Made by a program: the position numbers and the translations under genes. Of a DNA stretch of 25,676 nucleotides, positions 7,813 to 17,070 are shown piece after piece; the stretch's first letter is position 1; every line of letters starts with the position of its first letter. The notes under the pieces are model-generated. The model was not told the origin of the DNA, ran no database searches, and saw nothing but the letters and a program-made list of their open reading frames with translations. Origin of the DNA: Campylobacterales bacterium (GTDB lineage Bacteria > Campylobacterota > Campylobacteria > Campylobacterales > Hydrogenimonadaceae); assembly GCA_026986055.1 (NCBI GenBank), contig JALSPH010000248.1:1-25676 (forward strand), written 5' to 3'.

Positions 7813-8349
7813 ATGTTGGAAGGAATCGTTAGAGAGAGTATCGGCAAAAGCTCTTCGAAAAAACTTCGCCGAGATGGTTATCTAATCGCCAACATCTACG
7901 GAAAAGGGCTTGAGAACACTCACGCCGCATTCAAGATGGGTGAATTCATTAGAACCGTAAGGCACAAAGAGAAGCTCGCATTCCCCGTAAAAGTGGGAGA
8001 TAAAGAGTTCGATGTAGTAATTCAGGAGTATCAACTCCACCCTGTTACGGATCAGATTCTTCATGTAGATTTGATGGTGGCTCAACCGGGTGTAGAGACT
8101 CACTACATGGTTCCCGTAAAGACTGTCGGAACTCCAAAGGGGCTCAAAAACAAAGGTGTGCTTGCGATCTCGAAAAAGAGAATAAAGGTAAAAGGTACGA
8201 TAGAGAATATTCCCGAATCTTTCACTCTCGATGTCAGCGACCTCGATGTCGGAGACGCTATTTTGGTTCGAGATATTCCCGAGTCCGACAAATACAAGAT
8301 CATGGTTGCCGGACGTGTGCCTGTCGTCGGGGTTATAAAAGCCAAGTAA
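7813..8349 (+). CDS. rplY: 50S ribosomal protein L25 (long, CTC/TL5 type)
   Basis: Binds 5S rRNA in the large subunit. At 178 residues it is the long bacterial form: an N-terminal L25 domain (about 1-90, with [13 protein letters not shown] near the start) and a C-terminal beta-rich CTC/TL5 domain (about 91-178, with [18 protein letters not shown]). E. coli L25 is only about 94 residues. The start ATG at 7813 has AAGGAC about 7 bases upstream. A probable promoter lies at 7758-7763, so this may begin a new transcript carrying pth and the permease. pth follows within 10 bp, a pairing common across bacteria. Confidence 0.95.
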   Translation: MLEGIVRESIGKSSSKKLRRDGYLIANIYGKGLENTHAAFKMGEFIRTVRHKEKLAFPVKVGDKEFDVVIQEYQLHPVTDQILHVDLMVAQPGVETHYMVPVKTVGTPKGLKNKGVLAISKKRIKVKGTIENIPESFTLDVSDLDVGDAILVRDIPESDKYKIMVAGRVPVVGVIKAK

Positions 8350-8358
8350 GCAGTGCTC

Positions 8359-8922
8359 ATGTGGCTTGTCGTCGGTCTGGGTAATCCCGGAGCGGAATAT
8401 GAGAAGACACGCCACAATATCGGTTTCCTGACTCTTGACCGTCTGGTCGAGAAGACAGGAGCCGTTTCGACTTCCTCCTCCTTATTCCACGGAGAGCTCT
8501 ACAAAACAGAAAAACTCCTGTTTCTTAAACCTACCACCTATATGAACCGTTCCGGTCTCTCGGTACAGGCCGTCAAACAGTTCTATAAAGTGGAGATTGA
8601 AAACATAGTCGTCATACATGACGATCTTGATCTTCCATTCGGAGCACTCAGATTCAAAAAGGGCGGCGGAAGCGGAGGCCATAACGGGTTGAAGTCCATA
8701 GATGCAACTGTAGGCAACGGCTACATCAGAGTCCGTATGGGTATAGATAAGCCGCTTTACAAGTCCCAAACCGCAAATTACGTATTGAGCCCTTTTTCGA
8801 AAGAGGAGATGGAGTTTTTGCCGGACTGGATAGATCGCGCGTCGGAAGCGGCTCTTGAGCTGACTCGTCACACGCTTGATCATGTAGCTTCCCGTTTTAC
8901 GGTCAAAAGAGTGGAGCTTTGA
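8359..8922 (+). CDS. pth: Peptidyl-tRNA hydrolase
   Basis: Releases tRNA from prematurely dropped peptidyl-tRNA by hydrolysing the ester bond. With the ATG at 8359 the product is 187 residues. The expected active-site residues are visible: N9 in GLGNPGAEY, catalytic H19 in TRHNIGF, N63 in TTYMNRSG, D88 in HDDLDLPFG and N109 in GGHNGLKSI. An in-frame GTG at 8353 would add two residues; I prefer the ATG because the family usually begins right before the first beta strand. Ribosome-site evidence is weak for both, and translation may be coupled to rplY, whose stop is at 8347-8349. The next gene starts 5 bp after the stop. Confidence 0.95.
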   Translation: MWLVVGLGNPGAEYEKTRHNIGFLTLDRLVEKTGAVSTSSSLFHGELYKTEKLLFLKPTTYMNRSGLSVQAVKQFYKVEIENIVVIHDDLDLPFGALRFKKGGGSGGHNGLKSIDATVGNGYIRVRMGIDKPLYKSQTANYVLSPFSKEEMEFLPDWIDRASEAALELTRHTLDHVASRFTVKRVEL

Positions 8923-8927
8923 GTTAA

Positions 8928-9986
8928 ATGAGAATGTTTCGTTACGTCTCATGGCTCTATATACGCCACTTTTTTTTGATAGCCTTCGCCTTGGCCTTTT
9001 TTTTCGCAGGCCTTGACTATATGCAAAATGTCTCCAAGTTGAGCGGCTTCAACATCAAGATTCTCTACCTCTTCTACAAAGGCTCCTACGCTCTTGATCT
9101 TCTTTTCCCCATAACACTCGTTCTATCGATGATCGTAGCGAAAATGGCTCTGATACGCTCCAACGCACTGGTGAGCTTCTATGCTCTGGGATATTCGAAA
9201 AAAGAGGTTCTTCGCCCCTTTATCTTCGTATCGTTTATATTGACCGCTATTTATATCTCTCTTCACTTTACCACATTCGTAAACTCGGAGCAGTATGCAA
9301 AATCTCTTCTCGATAAAAAGAAGAGTTTCAGCGTGACACGCAATCTTTTCGTTAAATACAACGATAGTTTCATATATATTTCCCAACTTGTTCCTGCCGT
9401 GAAGGAGGCGAAAGATATTAGAATCTACAAGATGAGCGAAGGGGACCTCTCTCAGATAATATACGGCAAAAGTGCGAAGTTCGACGGCAGCAAGTGGCTT
9501 ATTGAAGATGCTACTATCGTGACGAAGCCGCATGTAAAAGGGCTCTCCAAAGAGGGGCTGAGAATCGAGCGTAAAGATGTCGAGACGCTTGTCGGGTTCA
9601 AGCCCAAGATTCTCACCTCCGTTTTCGAGGGGAAAAAGTACTACACCATTCAGGACGCCATTGATGCCTTAAATCTTTTAGCGGAACAAAAACTTCAGAC
9701 ATCCAAAGTCCGCTCCATTATCTACTATATGGTCGTCTCACCATTTTTTGCCATATCTCTTGTCGTCATATTTTTTCTCTCCATACCGCCTCATGCAAGA
9801 AGCGCGAACCTTCTTTGGGTCTCTTTCGTTCTTACCGGTACTACACTCTTTGTATGGGGTGTGATATATCTTCTCTACCGTATAAGCCTAAGCGGAGTTA
9901 TAATGCCTGAGCTCGGTACCGTCGCGGCGGTAACTCTGCTTGGAATGGGAGCTCTTTACAGCTATCTCTTCAGAACCGCCAGGTAA
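8928..9986 (+). CDS. LptF/LptG family permease (YjgP/YjgQ)
   Basis: Inner-membrane subunit of the LptBFG ABC transporter that extracts lipopolysaccharide for transport to the outer membrane. The 352-residue product shows the family layout: three N-terminal membrane segments (about 13-30, 56-76, 97-115), a soluble periplasmic region rich in beta structure (about 120-262, with YGKSAKFDGSKWLIEDATI) and three C-terminal segments (about 266-286, 296-317, 328-347). LptF and LptG cannot be told apart with confidence; LptG is more likely from memory of the equivalent locus in Campylobacter. The ATG at 8928 is 5 bp after pth; a second ATG at 8934 would also serve. No lptB or second permease gene is in the window. 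Confidence 0.88.
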   Translation: MRMFRYVSWLYIRHFFLIAFALAFFFAGLDYMQNVSKLSGFNIKILYLFYKGSYALDLLFPITLVLSMIVAKMALIRSNALVSFYALGYSKKEVLRPFIFVSFILTAIYISLHFTTFVNSEQYAKSLLDKKKSFSVTRNLFVKYNDSFIYISQLVPAVKEAKDIRIYKMSEGDLSQIIYGKSAKFDGSKWLIEDATIVTKPHVKGLSKEGLRIERKDVETLVGFKPKILTSVFEGKKYYTIQDAIDALNLLAEQKLQTSKVRSIIYYMVVSPFFAISLVVIFFLSIPPHARSANLLWVSFVLTGTTLFVWGVIYLLYRISLSGVIMPELGTVAAVTLLGMGALYSYLFRTAR

Positions 9987-10091
9987 TTCTTGCCTAAACT
10001 TTTGACTCTCTCTGCCGCCACTATAAAAAAATAAAAACTGATCTTTTAGTCAATGCCAGCTTCGCGCTCAATCTATACTTCAACGATTTTT

Positions 10092-10142
10092 TGATAGAAT
10101 AGTCACATTTACGTAAATATCCATGGACCGGCGTATGCCGGT
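10092..10142 (+). promoter_or_regulatory. lysA promoter and leader hairpin
   Basis: TGATAGAAT (10092-10100) is an extended -10 with TAGAAT. About 27 bases downstream is a perfect 6-bp hairpin, ACCGGC (10127-10132) with GCCGGT (10137-10142) and a GTAT loop, in the expected mRNA leader about 26 bases before the lysA start. The rest of the 179-bp gap (9987-10091) is A/T-rich and shows no clear terminator for the permease gene. Confidence 0.5.
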
Positions 10143-10168
10143 TGTAAATCAATATCAAAGGTATCTTG

Positions 10169-11371
10169 TTGATCGATTTCAAACAGTTGGCAGACAAATA
10201 TGACACACCTCTGTACGTTTACGATTTTGGCCATATCTCCGAACGTTACGAAGAGTTGAAAAAGGCCTTTTCCGGAAGAAAGTCTCTTATAAGCTATGCG
10301 GTCAAAGCGAACTCGAATCTATCGGTTCTGAAACATCTGGCGGCAATGGGTTCTGGTGCAGATTGCGTCTCTATAGGAGAGGTAAAAAGGGCGCTGATGT
10401 CCGGTATCCCTAAATACAAGATTATATTCAGCGGTGTAGGAAAAAGAGATGACGAGATAGAGGAGGCGCTCAAAGAGGATATTCTTCTCCTTAATCTGGA
10501 GAGTGAAGCGGAGATGGAGCGGGTGGAGGAGATAGCGAAAGGGCTCGGGATTCAAGCGCGTATAAGTATCCGCGTCAACCCGAATATCGACCCGAAAACC
10601 CACCCATACATCTCGACGGGTCTTCATGAGAACAAGTTCGGTGTAGATATAGAGACCGCAAAACGTATGTATATAAAGGCGAACAACTCCCAAAGCCTCG
10701 ACCCGGTCGGGATACACTTCCATATAGGCTCGCAGCTTACGGAACTCGAGCCCATCAAAGAGGCGGCTTCGATAGTGGCCGATCTGGTCAGGAGTTTGCG
10801 GGCTATAAAGATAGATATTCGCTTTTTCGACGTGGGAGGTGGGCTTGGTATCGTCTATGAGAATGAAGAGACGATAGCCCCTTACGACTATGCACAGGCG
10901 ATCTTTTCCACCCTCCATGGCCTTGATATGACCGTAATTTGCGAGCCGGGACGCTTCATGGTCGGTAACAGCGGCTACTTCCTGACGAAAGTACTTTATG
11001 AAAAGGTAAACGAAGGGAGGCGTTTTGTTATAGTCGACGGAGCTATGAACGACCTTTTGAGGCCGAGTCTGTACAACGCCTACCATAGAGTGGAGGTTGT
11101 AGGAAAAGAGGGAGAGGAGAGCGAAGCGGATCTTGTAGGACCTGTTTGTGAGAGCGGAGACTTTTTCGCCAAGAACCGCCCGCTTCCGCCTACGGAGCCG
11201 GGAGATCTTGTCGTCGTCCACAGTGCAGGAGCTTACGGATTTGTAATGGCGAGCAACTACAACACCCGCCCACGCCCGGCAGAGGTGGCCATCATAGAGG
11301 GCAGAGAGAAGTGTATAAGGGTCAGAGAGAGTTTCGAAGATCTTGTAAAGCTGGAGAAGATGTGTCTGTAA
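10169..11371 (+). CDS. lysA: Diaminopimelate decarboxylase
   Basis: Final step of lysine synthesis: decarboxylation of meso-diaminopimelate to lysine. This fold-type III (alanine-racemase-like) PLP enzyme has 400 residues. PLP lysine K46 is in YAVKANSN; HFHIGSQL, the glycine-rich FFDVGGGLG, CEPGR (phosphate binding) and the catalytic GPVCESGD motif are all present. It resembles H. pylori LysA almost end to end. No ATG is available: the start is TTG, either 10166 or 10169 in tandem. AAAGG at 10157-10161 gives 7-base spacing to the second, so 10169 is preferred. The stop lies inside the start of the next gene, and a promoter with a leader hairpin precedes it, so lysA probably heads the long transcript ending at dxs. 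Confidence 0.95.
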   Translation: MIDFKQLADKYDTPLYVYDFGHISERYEELKKAFSGRKSLISYAVKANSNLSVLKHLAAMGSGADCVSIGEVKRALMSGIPKYKIIFSGVGKRDDEIEEALKEDILLLNLESEAEMERVEEIAKGLGIQARISIRVNPNIDPKTHPYISTGLHENKFGVDIETAKRMYIKANNSQSLDPVGIHFHIGSQLTELEPIKEAASIVADLVRSLRAIKIDIRFFDVGGGLGIVYENEETIAPYDYAQAIFSTLHGLDMTVICEPGRFMVGNSGYFLTKVLYEKVNEGRRFVIVDGAMNDLLRPSLYNAYHRVEVVGKEGEESEADLVGPVCESGDFFAKNRPLPPTEPGDLVVVHSAGAYGFVMASNYNTRPRPAEVAIIEGREKCIRVRESFEDLVKLEKMCL

Positions 11372-12159
11372 AGGGTTTCATGATAGACGTGCAGGGCACT
11401 CTGATAGACGATATAGAGAAAAAGCCTATAGAGGGCTCCATTGAGGCACTGTCGCACCTTAACAGGATCGGGATGCCGTTTGTGCTTGTCACCAACAACA
11501 CTAAGCGGGAGAGTTCCGATTTCAAAGCTTACCTTAGGGGCCTTGGTTTTGAATTTTCGGAGACTCAATATCTTGATCCGCTTATGGTGCTCGATAGCTC
11601 TCTTGCACCTTGCAAAGTTGCAGCATACGGCACATCCACTTTTTTGAAAACCCTTGAAAATCGCGGATACACTCTCGAATATGAAGTTCCGGAAGCGGTT
11701 TTGGTGAGTATCAAAGAGGATTTTACAAATTTGGAGTTTTCCGAAATGATAGAGGCGCTTTTGGCAGGAGCGAAGCTTGTCGGTATGCACGAAACCTCGC
11801 TCTACGCAAAAAGTGGCAGGCGCTACCCGGGTGTCGGCGCAATCTTGAAGATGCTCTCTTTCGCTACCGGCCGTGACTATTTTGTAGTCGGCAAGCCGAG
11901 CGTAAGATTTTATGAAGAGGCGTTGAAAAAGCTTCAGATGCAAAACGGCTCCATAACCTTTGAAGATATAGTGATGATAAGCGACGATTTGGCGGGAGAC
12001 TTGAGAGGAGCCCATGAGCTTCAAATGCGTACCGTACTGGTTCTGAGCGGAAAGATCTCATCTTTGAAAGAGGGTGGAGATCTCGGCGGATGGAAGCCCG
12101 ATTGGGTTTCTAAAAGAGTCGGCGAGTGGTTCAAATCTTACGAGAAGGGAGCGGCATGA
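11362..12159 (+). CDS. HAD-IIA family hydrolase, HDHD2/LHPP-like, altered motif I
   Basis: A 265-residue haloacid dehalogenase superfamily protein of subclass IIA (NagD/LHPP/HDHD2-like). Motif I is MIDVQGTL: nucleophile D9 is kept, but the second Asp (the acid/base of phosphatases) is Q11; human HDHD2 and LHPP have Ser there. Motif II is VLVTNNT (T44), motif III is VVGKPS (K178), and motif IV is SDDLAGD (D208, D209, D213). The RRYPGVGAI and FATG segments also match the HDHD2 pattern. The substrate is unknown. I chose GTG 11362, with GGAGAA just upstream, over an earlier in-frame start that would run deep into lysA. It overlaps lysA by 10 nt, and its TGA overlaps the pheA ATG, so it is translationally coupled to both. 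A HAD hydrolase also sits here in Campylobacter, from memory. Confidence 0.85.
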   Translation: MSVKGFMIDVQGTLIDDIEKKPIEGSIEALSHLNRIGMPFVLVTNNTKRESSDFKAYLRGLGFEFSETQYLDPLMVLDSSLAPCKVAAYGTSTFLKTLENRGYTLEYEVPEAVLVSIKEDFTNLEFSEMIEALLAGAKLVGMHETSLYAKSGRRYPGVGAILKMLSFATGRDYFVVGKPSVRFYEEALKKLQMQNGSITFEDIVMISDDLAGDLRGAHELQMRTVLVLSGKISSLKEGGDLGGWKPDWVSKRVGEWFKSYEKGAA

Positions 12160-13217
12160 GTCTCGAAGAGCTTCGTAAAAAGATAGATAAAATAGACGAC
12201 AAGCTGCTCGAGCTTTTGAATGAGCGGATAAAGATAGTGCAAGAGGTGGGAGCGCTCAAGCACAAAACGGGAAGCTCCATATACAGACCGGAGAGGGAGA
12301 AGGCTATAATTCAAAGGCTTGTTGAAAAAAATGAAGGCCCCCTTACCGAACCTGCCATAGAGGCGATCTTTCTTGAGATATTCGCGGTTGCCAGAAACTT
12401 CGAGCAGCCTCAGCGTGTAGCCTATCTGGGGCCGGAAGGGAGCTTTACCCATCAGGCTGCCGAGAACCGGTTCGGTGCCATGAGCGAGTATATACCTCTT
12501 CACTCCATTCCGGCCGTCTTCAAGGCCGTACATGCGGAGAGAGCCCGTTTTGCCGTAGTGCCCATAGAGAACAATACGAACGGTTTTGTCGGTGAAACGC
12601 TCGATGAGCTTGCAAAGAGCGATCTCAAAATCGTGGCCGAACTATACCTGCCCATACACCACTCATTCGTCACGAAAGCGCAACATATTCATCAAATAAA
12701 GAGGATATACTCAAAAGATATAGCCTTTAACCAGTGTAGAAATTTTCTGCTTGAACATGAGCTTGACGCTATAGAGTATGTTCCGGTGGAGTCGACGGCA
12801 AAAGCGGCGAGGCTGGCTGCAAGCGACCTTGAGAGTGCAGCCATATGTTCACATATAGCCGCCAAGCTCTACAAAGTTCCCGTAATGTTCGAAAATATAG
12901 AGGATAACCATAAAAACAGAACTAGATTTATAATATTGAGCGATTTCGAAAACGGACCGAGTGGAAACGACAAGACATCGATACTGGCCAAGCTCTCGGA
13001 CAAACCGGGAAGCCTTTACGAGTTTCTAAGAAGTTTTCACGACGCCGGGATAAACCTGAAAAAGATAGAGAGCAGACCTGCTACTGAAGAGTCGGGGTTC
13101 GATTATTGGTTCTATATAGATTTTGAGGGGCATAAAGATCAGCAGAATATCCAAGAAGTGCTTCAAAAACATAAAGATGAGATAAAATATCTTGGAAGTT
13201 ATGTACAGAACGGATAG
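12156..13217 (+). CDS. pheA: Bifunctional chorismate mutase/prephenate dehydratase
   Basis: Converts chorismate to prephenate and then to phenylpyruvate for phenylalanine synthesis. The 353 residues hold an AroQ-type chorismate mutase domain (about 1-85, with the YRPEREK segment), a prephenate dehydratase domain (about 87-262, opening with [15 protein letters not shown], with NGFVGETLD and the catalytic TRF at 256-258) and a C-terminal ACT domain (about 274-350). The ACT domain contains GSLYEFL and ESRP (305-308), the phenylalanine-binding signature, so feedback inhibition by Phe is expected. The ATG at 12156 overlaps the upstream TGA as ATGA. hisC follows after 8 bp; its aminotransferase could also transaminate phenylpyruvate, which would explain the pairing. 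Confidence 0.95.
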   Translation: MSLEELRKKIDKIDDKLLELLNERIKIVQEVGALKHKTGSSIYRPEREKAIIQRLVEKNEGPLTEPAIEAIFLEIFAVARNFEQPQRVAYLGPEGSFTHQAAENRFGAMSEYIPLHSIPAVFKAVHAERARFAVVPIENNTNGFVGETLDELAKSDLKIVAELYLPIHHSFVTKAQHIHQIKRIYSKDIAFNQCRNFLLEHELDAIEYVPVESTAKAARLAASDLESAAICSHIAAKLYKVPVMFENIEDNHKNRTRFIILSDFENGPSGNDKTSILAKLSDKPGSLYEFLRSFHDAGINLKKIESRPATEESGFDYWFYIDFEGHKDQQNIQEVLQKHKDEIKYLGSYVQNG

Positions 13218-13225
13218 GTGAAAGT

Positions 13226-14335
13226 ATGAAATTCAACCCGGTTATAGAACATCTTAAAACGTACGAACCAGGTAAACCTATAGAGCTGGTTGTACGGGAG
13301 TTCGGCATAGAGCCTGAAGAGATAGTGAAACTCGCCTCCAACGAGAACCCCTACGGTTGCAGTCCGAGAGCTTCAAAAGCGGTAAGAGAATCTGCCCATC
13401 TTATGTATCGTTACCCGGACGATACGATGGATGAGCTAAAATCTGCACTGGCAGACCGTTTTGGGGTAGAGAAGTCGAATCTGATAATAGGTGCGGGTAG
13501 CGATCAGGTTATAGAGCTTGCATGTCGTGCGAAACTTTACGGTGGAGCGAAGACTCTTCAGAGCGAGATAACTTTTGCAATGTATCAGATCTATGCGGCC
13601 CAGTGCGGAGCAAGTGTTATAAAATCGCCGGGAGTTGCTCACGATCTGGATGCGATGTTCGCTCTTTATAGAGAGCATAAGCCCGAAATCGTTTTCGTAT
13701 GCGCACCCAACAACCCGACCGGAGATTGTCTCGATGCGGTCGATATAGAGAATTTTGTCGATACGATCGACAGAGATACTCTTGTAGTGCTTGACGGAGC
13801 TTACCAGGAGTATGCAGCCTACAAAGATCCTCGCAAAGCGCTTGACCCTTTTGCGCTTGTCTCCAAATATCCTCACCTTCTCTATCTTGGCACATTCTCT
13901 AAAGCCTATGGACTCGGCGGTATGCGCATAGGTTACGGCATAGCGGATGAGTCTATCATAAAAGGGTTGTACAAGCTGCGACCGCCTTTCAACGTAACCA
14001 CTCTGAGCCTAGTCGCGGCGGTCGAGGCACTTAAAGATGAAGAGTTTGTGCAGATGAGTCTAAAAAGCTGCTTTGAAGAGATGGAGGCTTATGAGGCTTT
14101 TGCAAGAAAATTCGGTATCGAAGTTATAAAGAGCTATACGAACTTCATCACTTTCATGCTGGATGGAGTAGCCGACTCCGGTAGTTTGTGCGATGCTCTT
14201 CTTAGGCGCGGAATAATCGTCAGAGATTTGAAAGGATACGGTATAAACGCCATGAGGATCACGATAGGAAAGCCTGAAGAGAACATTCGCTTCTTCGAAA
14301 CGATGCAACAGCTTCTTGAAAGTGGAGTGAAATGA
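13226..14335 (+). CDS. hisC: Histidinol-phosphate aminotransferase (possible aromatic aminotransferase)
   Basis: A fold-type I PLP aminotransferase of 369 residues in the HisC family. It shows LASNENPYG (37-44), GAGSDQVIE (89-97), APNNPTG (160-166), D190/Y193 for cofactor contact and PLP lysine K226 in [16 protein letters not shown]. HisC makes histidinol phosphate from imidazole-acetol phosphate; HisC-family enzymes can also aminate phenylpyruvate or 4-hydroxyphenylpyruvate. No other his gene is nearby while pheA is directly upstream, so an aromatic role is a reasonable inference. The ATG at 13226 follows pheA by 8 bp with a GGTGAAAG ribosome site. The stop TGA overlaps the fliF ATG as ATGA. 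Confidence 0.92.
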   Translation: MKFNPVIEHLKTYEPGKPIELVVREFGIEPEEIVKLASNENPYGCSPRASKAVRESAHLMYRYPDDTMDELKSALADRFGVEKSNLIIGAGSDQVIELACRAKLYGGAKTLQSEITFAMYQIYAAQCGASVIKSPGVAHDLDAMFALYREHKPEIVFVCAPNNPTGDCLDAVDIENFVDTIDRDTLVVLDGAYQEYAAYKDPRKALDPFALVSKYPHLLYLGTFSKAYGLGGMRIGYGIADESIIKGLYKLRPPFNVTTLSLVAAVEALKDEEFVQMSLKSCFEEMEAYEAFARKFGIEVIKSYTNFITFMLDGVADSGSLCDALLRRGIIVRDLKGYGINAMRITIGKPEENIRFFETMQQLLESGVK

Positions 14336-16041
14336 ATTTCAAAGATCTCGCCACTCAGCTTACAAAACTGTACGAGCGGCTAAATCGTGCCCAAAAGCTT
14401 GTTATAGTAGGTACGCTGTTGGCGGTCATAGGCTTTATAGTCTTTTTAGTGCTATACACCTCCTCTTCAAGAAACAGCAACTATGCCGTTTTGTTCGACC
14501 ATCTTAGCAGTAAGGATGCCGCACTGGTCATACAGGAGCTCGAGAAAGAGGGTGTCCCTTACAAAATACCCAGAGACGGGGTCGTAGAAGTTCCCAAAGA
14601 TATGGTCTATAAAGTGAGAATCAACGTGGCTTCCCAAGGTATTCCGAAGGAGAGTCACGTAGGTTTCGAACTTTTCGATACGCAGCAGTTCGGTTCGACA
14701 GATTTCGATCAGAAGGTGAAGTTCTTAAGAGCTCTTGAGGGGGAGCTTTCCAGGACCGTGCAGAGTCTGCAGCCTATAGAGAGTGCTTCAGTGCATATCG
14801 CATTGCCGAAAGAGAGTGTTTTCGTATCGAAAACCACCCCGCCGAGTGCCTCTGTGGTTATAAAGACGGTTGAGGGGATGCGCCTTACAAGAAAGCAGAT
14901 AACCGGGATAAAAAATATCGTCGCAGCAGCCGTGGCCAATCTGACCCCTGAAAATGTCAAAGTCGTAAACGAGTATGGAGAGCCTCTCAGCGAAGGGGGA
15001 TCGGATGAAATCGGCGGTGAGCTCGCCAAACTTCAGATCGACTATAAAAACCGTTACGAGAGCGCATACGAAAAAAAGATAGTCAACATACTTGCTCCCA
15101 TAATCGGCTCAAAAGATCGTGTTGTTGCCAAAGTGAGCATAGATTTCGACTTCGCTCAAAGAAGCAGCGTCGAGGAGAGGTACGATCCCGAAAACGTAGT
15201 AAGAAGCGAACAGAGTCTGGAGGAAAAGAAAGAGGGTGCATCCCAGGAGCAGGTAGGCGGAGTACCGGGGGCCGTCAGCAACATAGGTCCGGTACAGGGC
15301 ATAGAGTCTGCGCCTGCCAAGCAGAAGTATCAAAAATCGACCACGACTACAAACTACGAGATCTCCAAAACCGTTTCGAATGTAAAAGGGCCCTTCGCCT
15401 CCATAAGACGAGTTACGGCGGCTGTAGTCGTAGATGGGAAGTACGCACCCTCCGAAGATGGAAAAATGGAGTATCTCCCCAGAAGCCCCGAAGAGCTTGA
15501 AGATATCGCGAAACTTGTCAAACAGGCTATAGGGTTCGATGCAAGACGGGGTGATGAGGTGAGTGTCTCCAACTTCAAATTCGAATCTGTCGCCGAACAG
15601 ATGGAGCCGAATGCCTACAAATCTGCCGTCTCCACTTTCTACTCCTATATCGAGCCGATCGTTCCGGTTCTGAAATATCTTCTTCTTGCTCTCGTACTCT
15701 TCTTCTTCTACAAGAAGGTCATCGTACCTTTTAGTGAAAGAATGCTGGAGATTCCCGTTCAGGAGACGCCTGAAGGTGAGCCTGTTCTCAGGCTCGATGA
15801 GGAGGAGCATGAATCTTTGACCGAGAAGTTTACCGAAATGCGCAAAAAGGTTGAGGAGCAGCTTGGGCTCTCCGAAGAGTTCAGTGAAGAAGAACTAAAA
15901 TACGATATATTGCTTGAAAAAGTAAAAGAGATGGCTGAAGAGAAGACTGAAGAGTTTGCCGCTTTGATAAACGCGCTTATTCGTGATGAGAGCGACATGG
16001 AGCAAAATGCTGCTACAAAGATGAAAAAGGAGATCTCGTGA
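14332..16041 (+). CDS. fliF: Flagellar MS-ring protein FliF
   Basis: Forms the inner-membrane MS ring on which the flagellar motor and export gate are built. The 569 residues have the family layout: a short cytoplasmic N-terminus, membrane segment 1 (about 23-43), a periplasmic ring-building region (with [24 protein letters not shown] and the conserved PKESVFV area), membrane segment 2 (about 446-464, [15 protein letters not shown]) and a cytoplasmic acidic tail (about 465-569) that binds FliG. The start overlaps hisC by 4 nt, and the end overlaps the fliG start by 4 nt. MS-ring and rotor subunits are thus made from adjacent, coupled cistrons. Confidence 0.96.
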   Translation: MNFKDLATQLTKLYERLNRAQKLVIVGTLLAVIGFIVFLVLYTSSSRNSNYAVLFDHLSSKDAALVIQELEKEGVPYKIPRDGVVEVPKDMVYKVRINVASQGIPKESHVGFELFDTQQFGSTDFDQKVKFLRALEGELSRTVQSLQPIESASVHIALPKESVFVSKTTPPSASVVIKTVEGMRLTRKQITGIKNIVAAAVANLTPENVKVVNEYGEPLSEGGSDEIGGELAKLQIDYKNRYESAYEKKIVNILAPIIGSKDRVVAKVSIDFDFAQRSSVEERYDPENVVRSEQSLEEKKEGASQEQVGGVPGAVSNIGPVQGIESAPAKQKYQKSTTTTNYEISKTVSNVKGPFASIRRVTAAVVVDGKYAPSEDGKMEYLPRSPEELEDIAKLVKQAIGFDARRGDEVSVSNFKFESVAEQMEPNAYKSAVSTFYSYIEPIVPVLKYLLLALVLFFFYKKVIVPFSERMLEIPVQETPEGEPVLRLDEEEHESLTEKFTEMRKKVEEQLGLSEEFSEEELKYDILLEKVKEMAEEKTEEFAALINALIRDESDMEQNAATKMKKEIS

Positions 16042-17069
16042 GTGTGCAGTTGACGCCTCAGCAGCAGGCACAGCTTGAAGAGTTGTCGATGGCGGAAAAG
16101 ATTGCCATTTTGTTGATACAGCTTGGTGAAGATGTGACTACCAATATCTTTGCCCATTTGGATGTTGAGGCAATCACGGAAATATCTAAATATATCGCTA
16201 TGGCCAAAACCATAGATAAACCTGTCGCCATGGCCATTTTGGAAGAGTTTCATGCGATAATGCAGTCAAACCAGTACCTGAGCACAGGTGGGCTCGAGTA
16301 TGCAAAAGAGATACTCTACAAAGCTCTTGGACCGGAAGAGGCGAAAAAGATCATAGAGAGACTCTCAAAATCTATGCAGAGCAGTCAGAACTTCAGCTTC
16401 CTCTCCAAGATAAAGCCTCAGCAGCTTGCCGATTTCATCGTCAACGAGCATCCACAGACCATAGCGCTTATTTTGGCCCATATGGATCCAAGTGATGCCG
16501 CGAATGTTCTAAGCTTTTTTGAAGATGACCTGCGTGCCGAGATAGCGATGAGAATGGCAAATCTCGGAGATATCTCTCCACAGATTATCAAGCGGGTATC
16601 TACCGTTTTGGAGAACAAACTCGAGTCTCTTGCGAGTTACAAGGTTGAAGTGGGCGGACCGAGAGCCGTGGCAGATATTTTCAACCGTCTCGGTCAAAAG
16701 GCGGCAAAGTCTACTCTGGTACAGATAGAGCAGCTTGACGAGCAGCTTGCAAGTGCTATCAAAGAGATGATGTTCACTTTCGAAGATATAGTAAATCTCG
16801 ACAACAACGCTATTCGTGAAATACTCAAAGCTGTCGATAAAAAGGATCTGATGCTTGCTCTTAAAAGTGCCCCCGAAGAGTTGAAAGAGCGATTCTTGTC
16901 CAATATGTCCCAACGTGCGAGGGAGACTTTCGAAGAGGAGATGCAGTTTATGGGCGCCGTGAAGGTAAAAGAGGTCGAAGGTGCCCAGAGGAAGATAGTC
17001 GAAGTGGTTCAGAAACTGGCCGAAGAGGGGGTCGTCAGTATCGGAGAAGCAGAGGAGATGATAGAGTAG
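16038..17069 (+). CDS. fliG: Flagellar motor switch protein FliG
   Basis: Rotor protein of the C-ring that transmits torque from the stator (MotA) and switches rotation sense through FliM. The 343 residues show the N-terminal FliF-binding domain (about 1-105), the middle domain with the hallmark EHPQTIALIL (137-146), and a C-terminal domain with the charged torque helix near 275-300 (LKSAPEELKERF...). The GTG start at 16038 overlaps the fliF stop as GTGA, and AAGGAG lies six bases upstream, so the start is well supported. fliH begins 1 base after the stop. Confidence 0.96.
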   Translation: MSVQLTPQQQAQLEELSMAEKIAILLIQLGEDVTTNIFAHLDVEAITEISKYIAMAKTIDKPVAMAILEEFHAIMQSNQYLSTGGLEYAKEILYKALGPEEAKKIIERLSKSMQSSQNFSFLSKIKPQQLADFIVNEHPQTIALILAHMDPSDAANVLSFFEDDLRAEIAMRMANLGDISPQIIKRVSTVLENKLESLASYKVEVGGPRAVADIFNRLGQKAAKSTLVQIEQLDEQLASAIKEMMFTFEDIVNLDNNAIREILKAVDKKDLMLALKSAPEELKERFLSNMSQRARETFEEEMQFMGAVKVKEVEGAQRKIVEVVQKLAEEGVVSIGEAEEMIE

Positions 17070-17070
17070 T

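Noticed and set aside
10319..11221. 300-codon minus-strand frame inside lysA
   Set aside because: Antisense to the complete, motif-bearing LysA; no recognisable domain.
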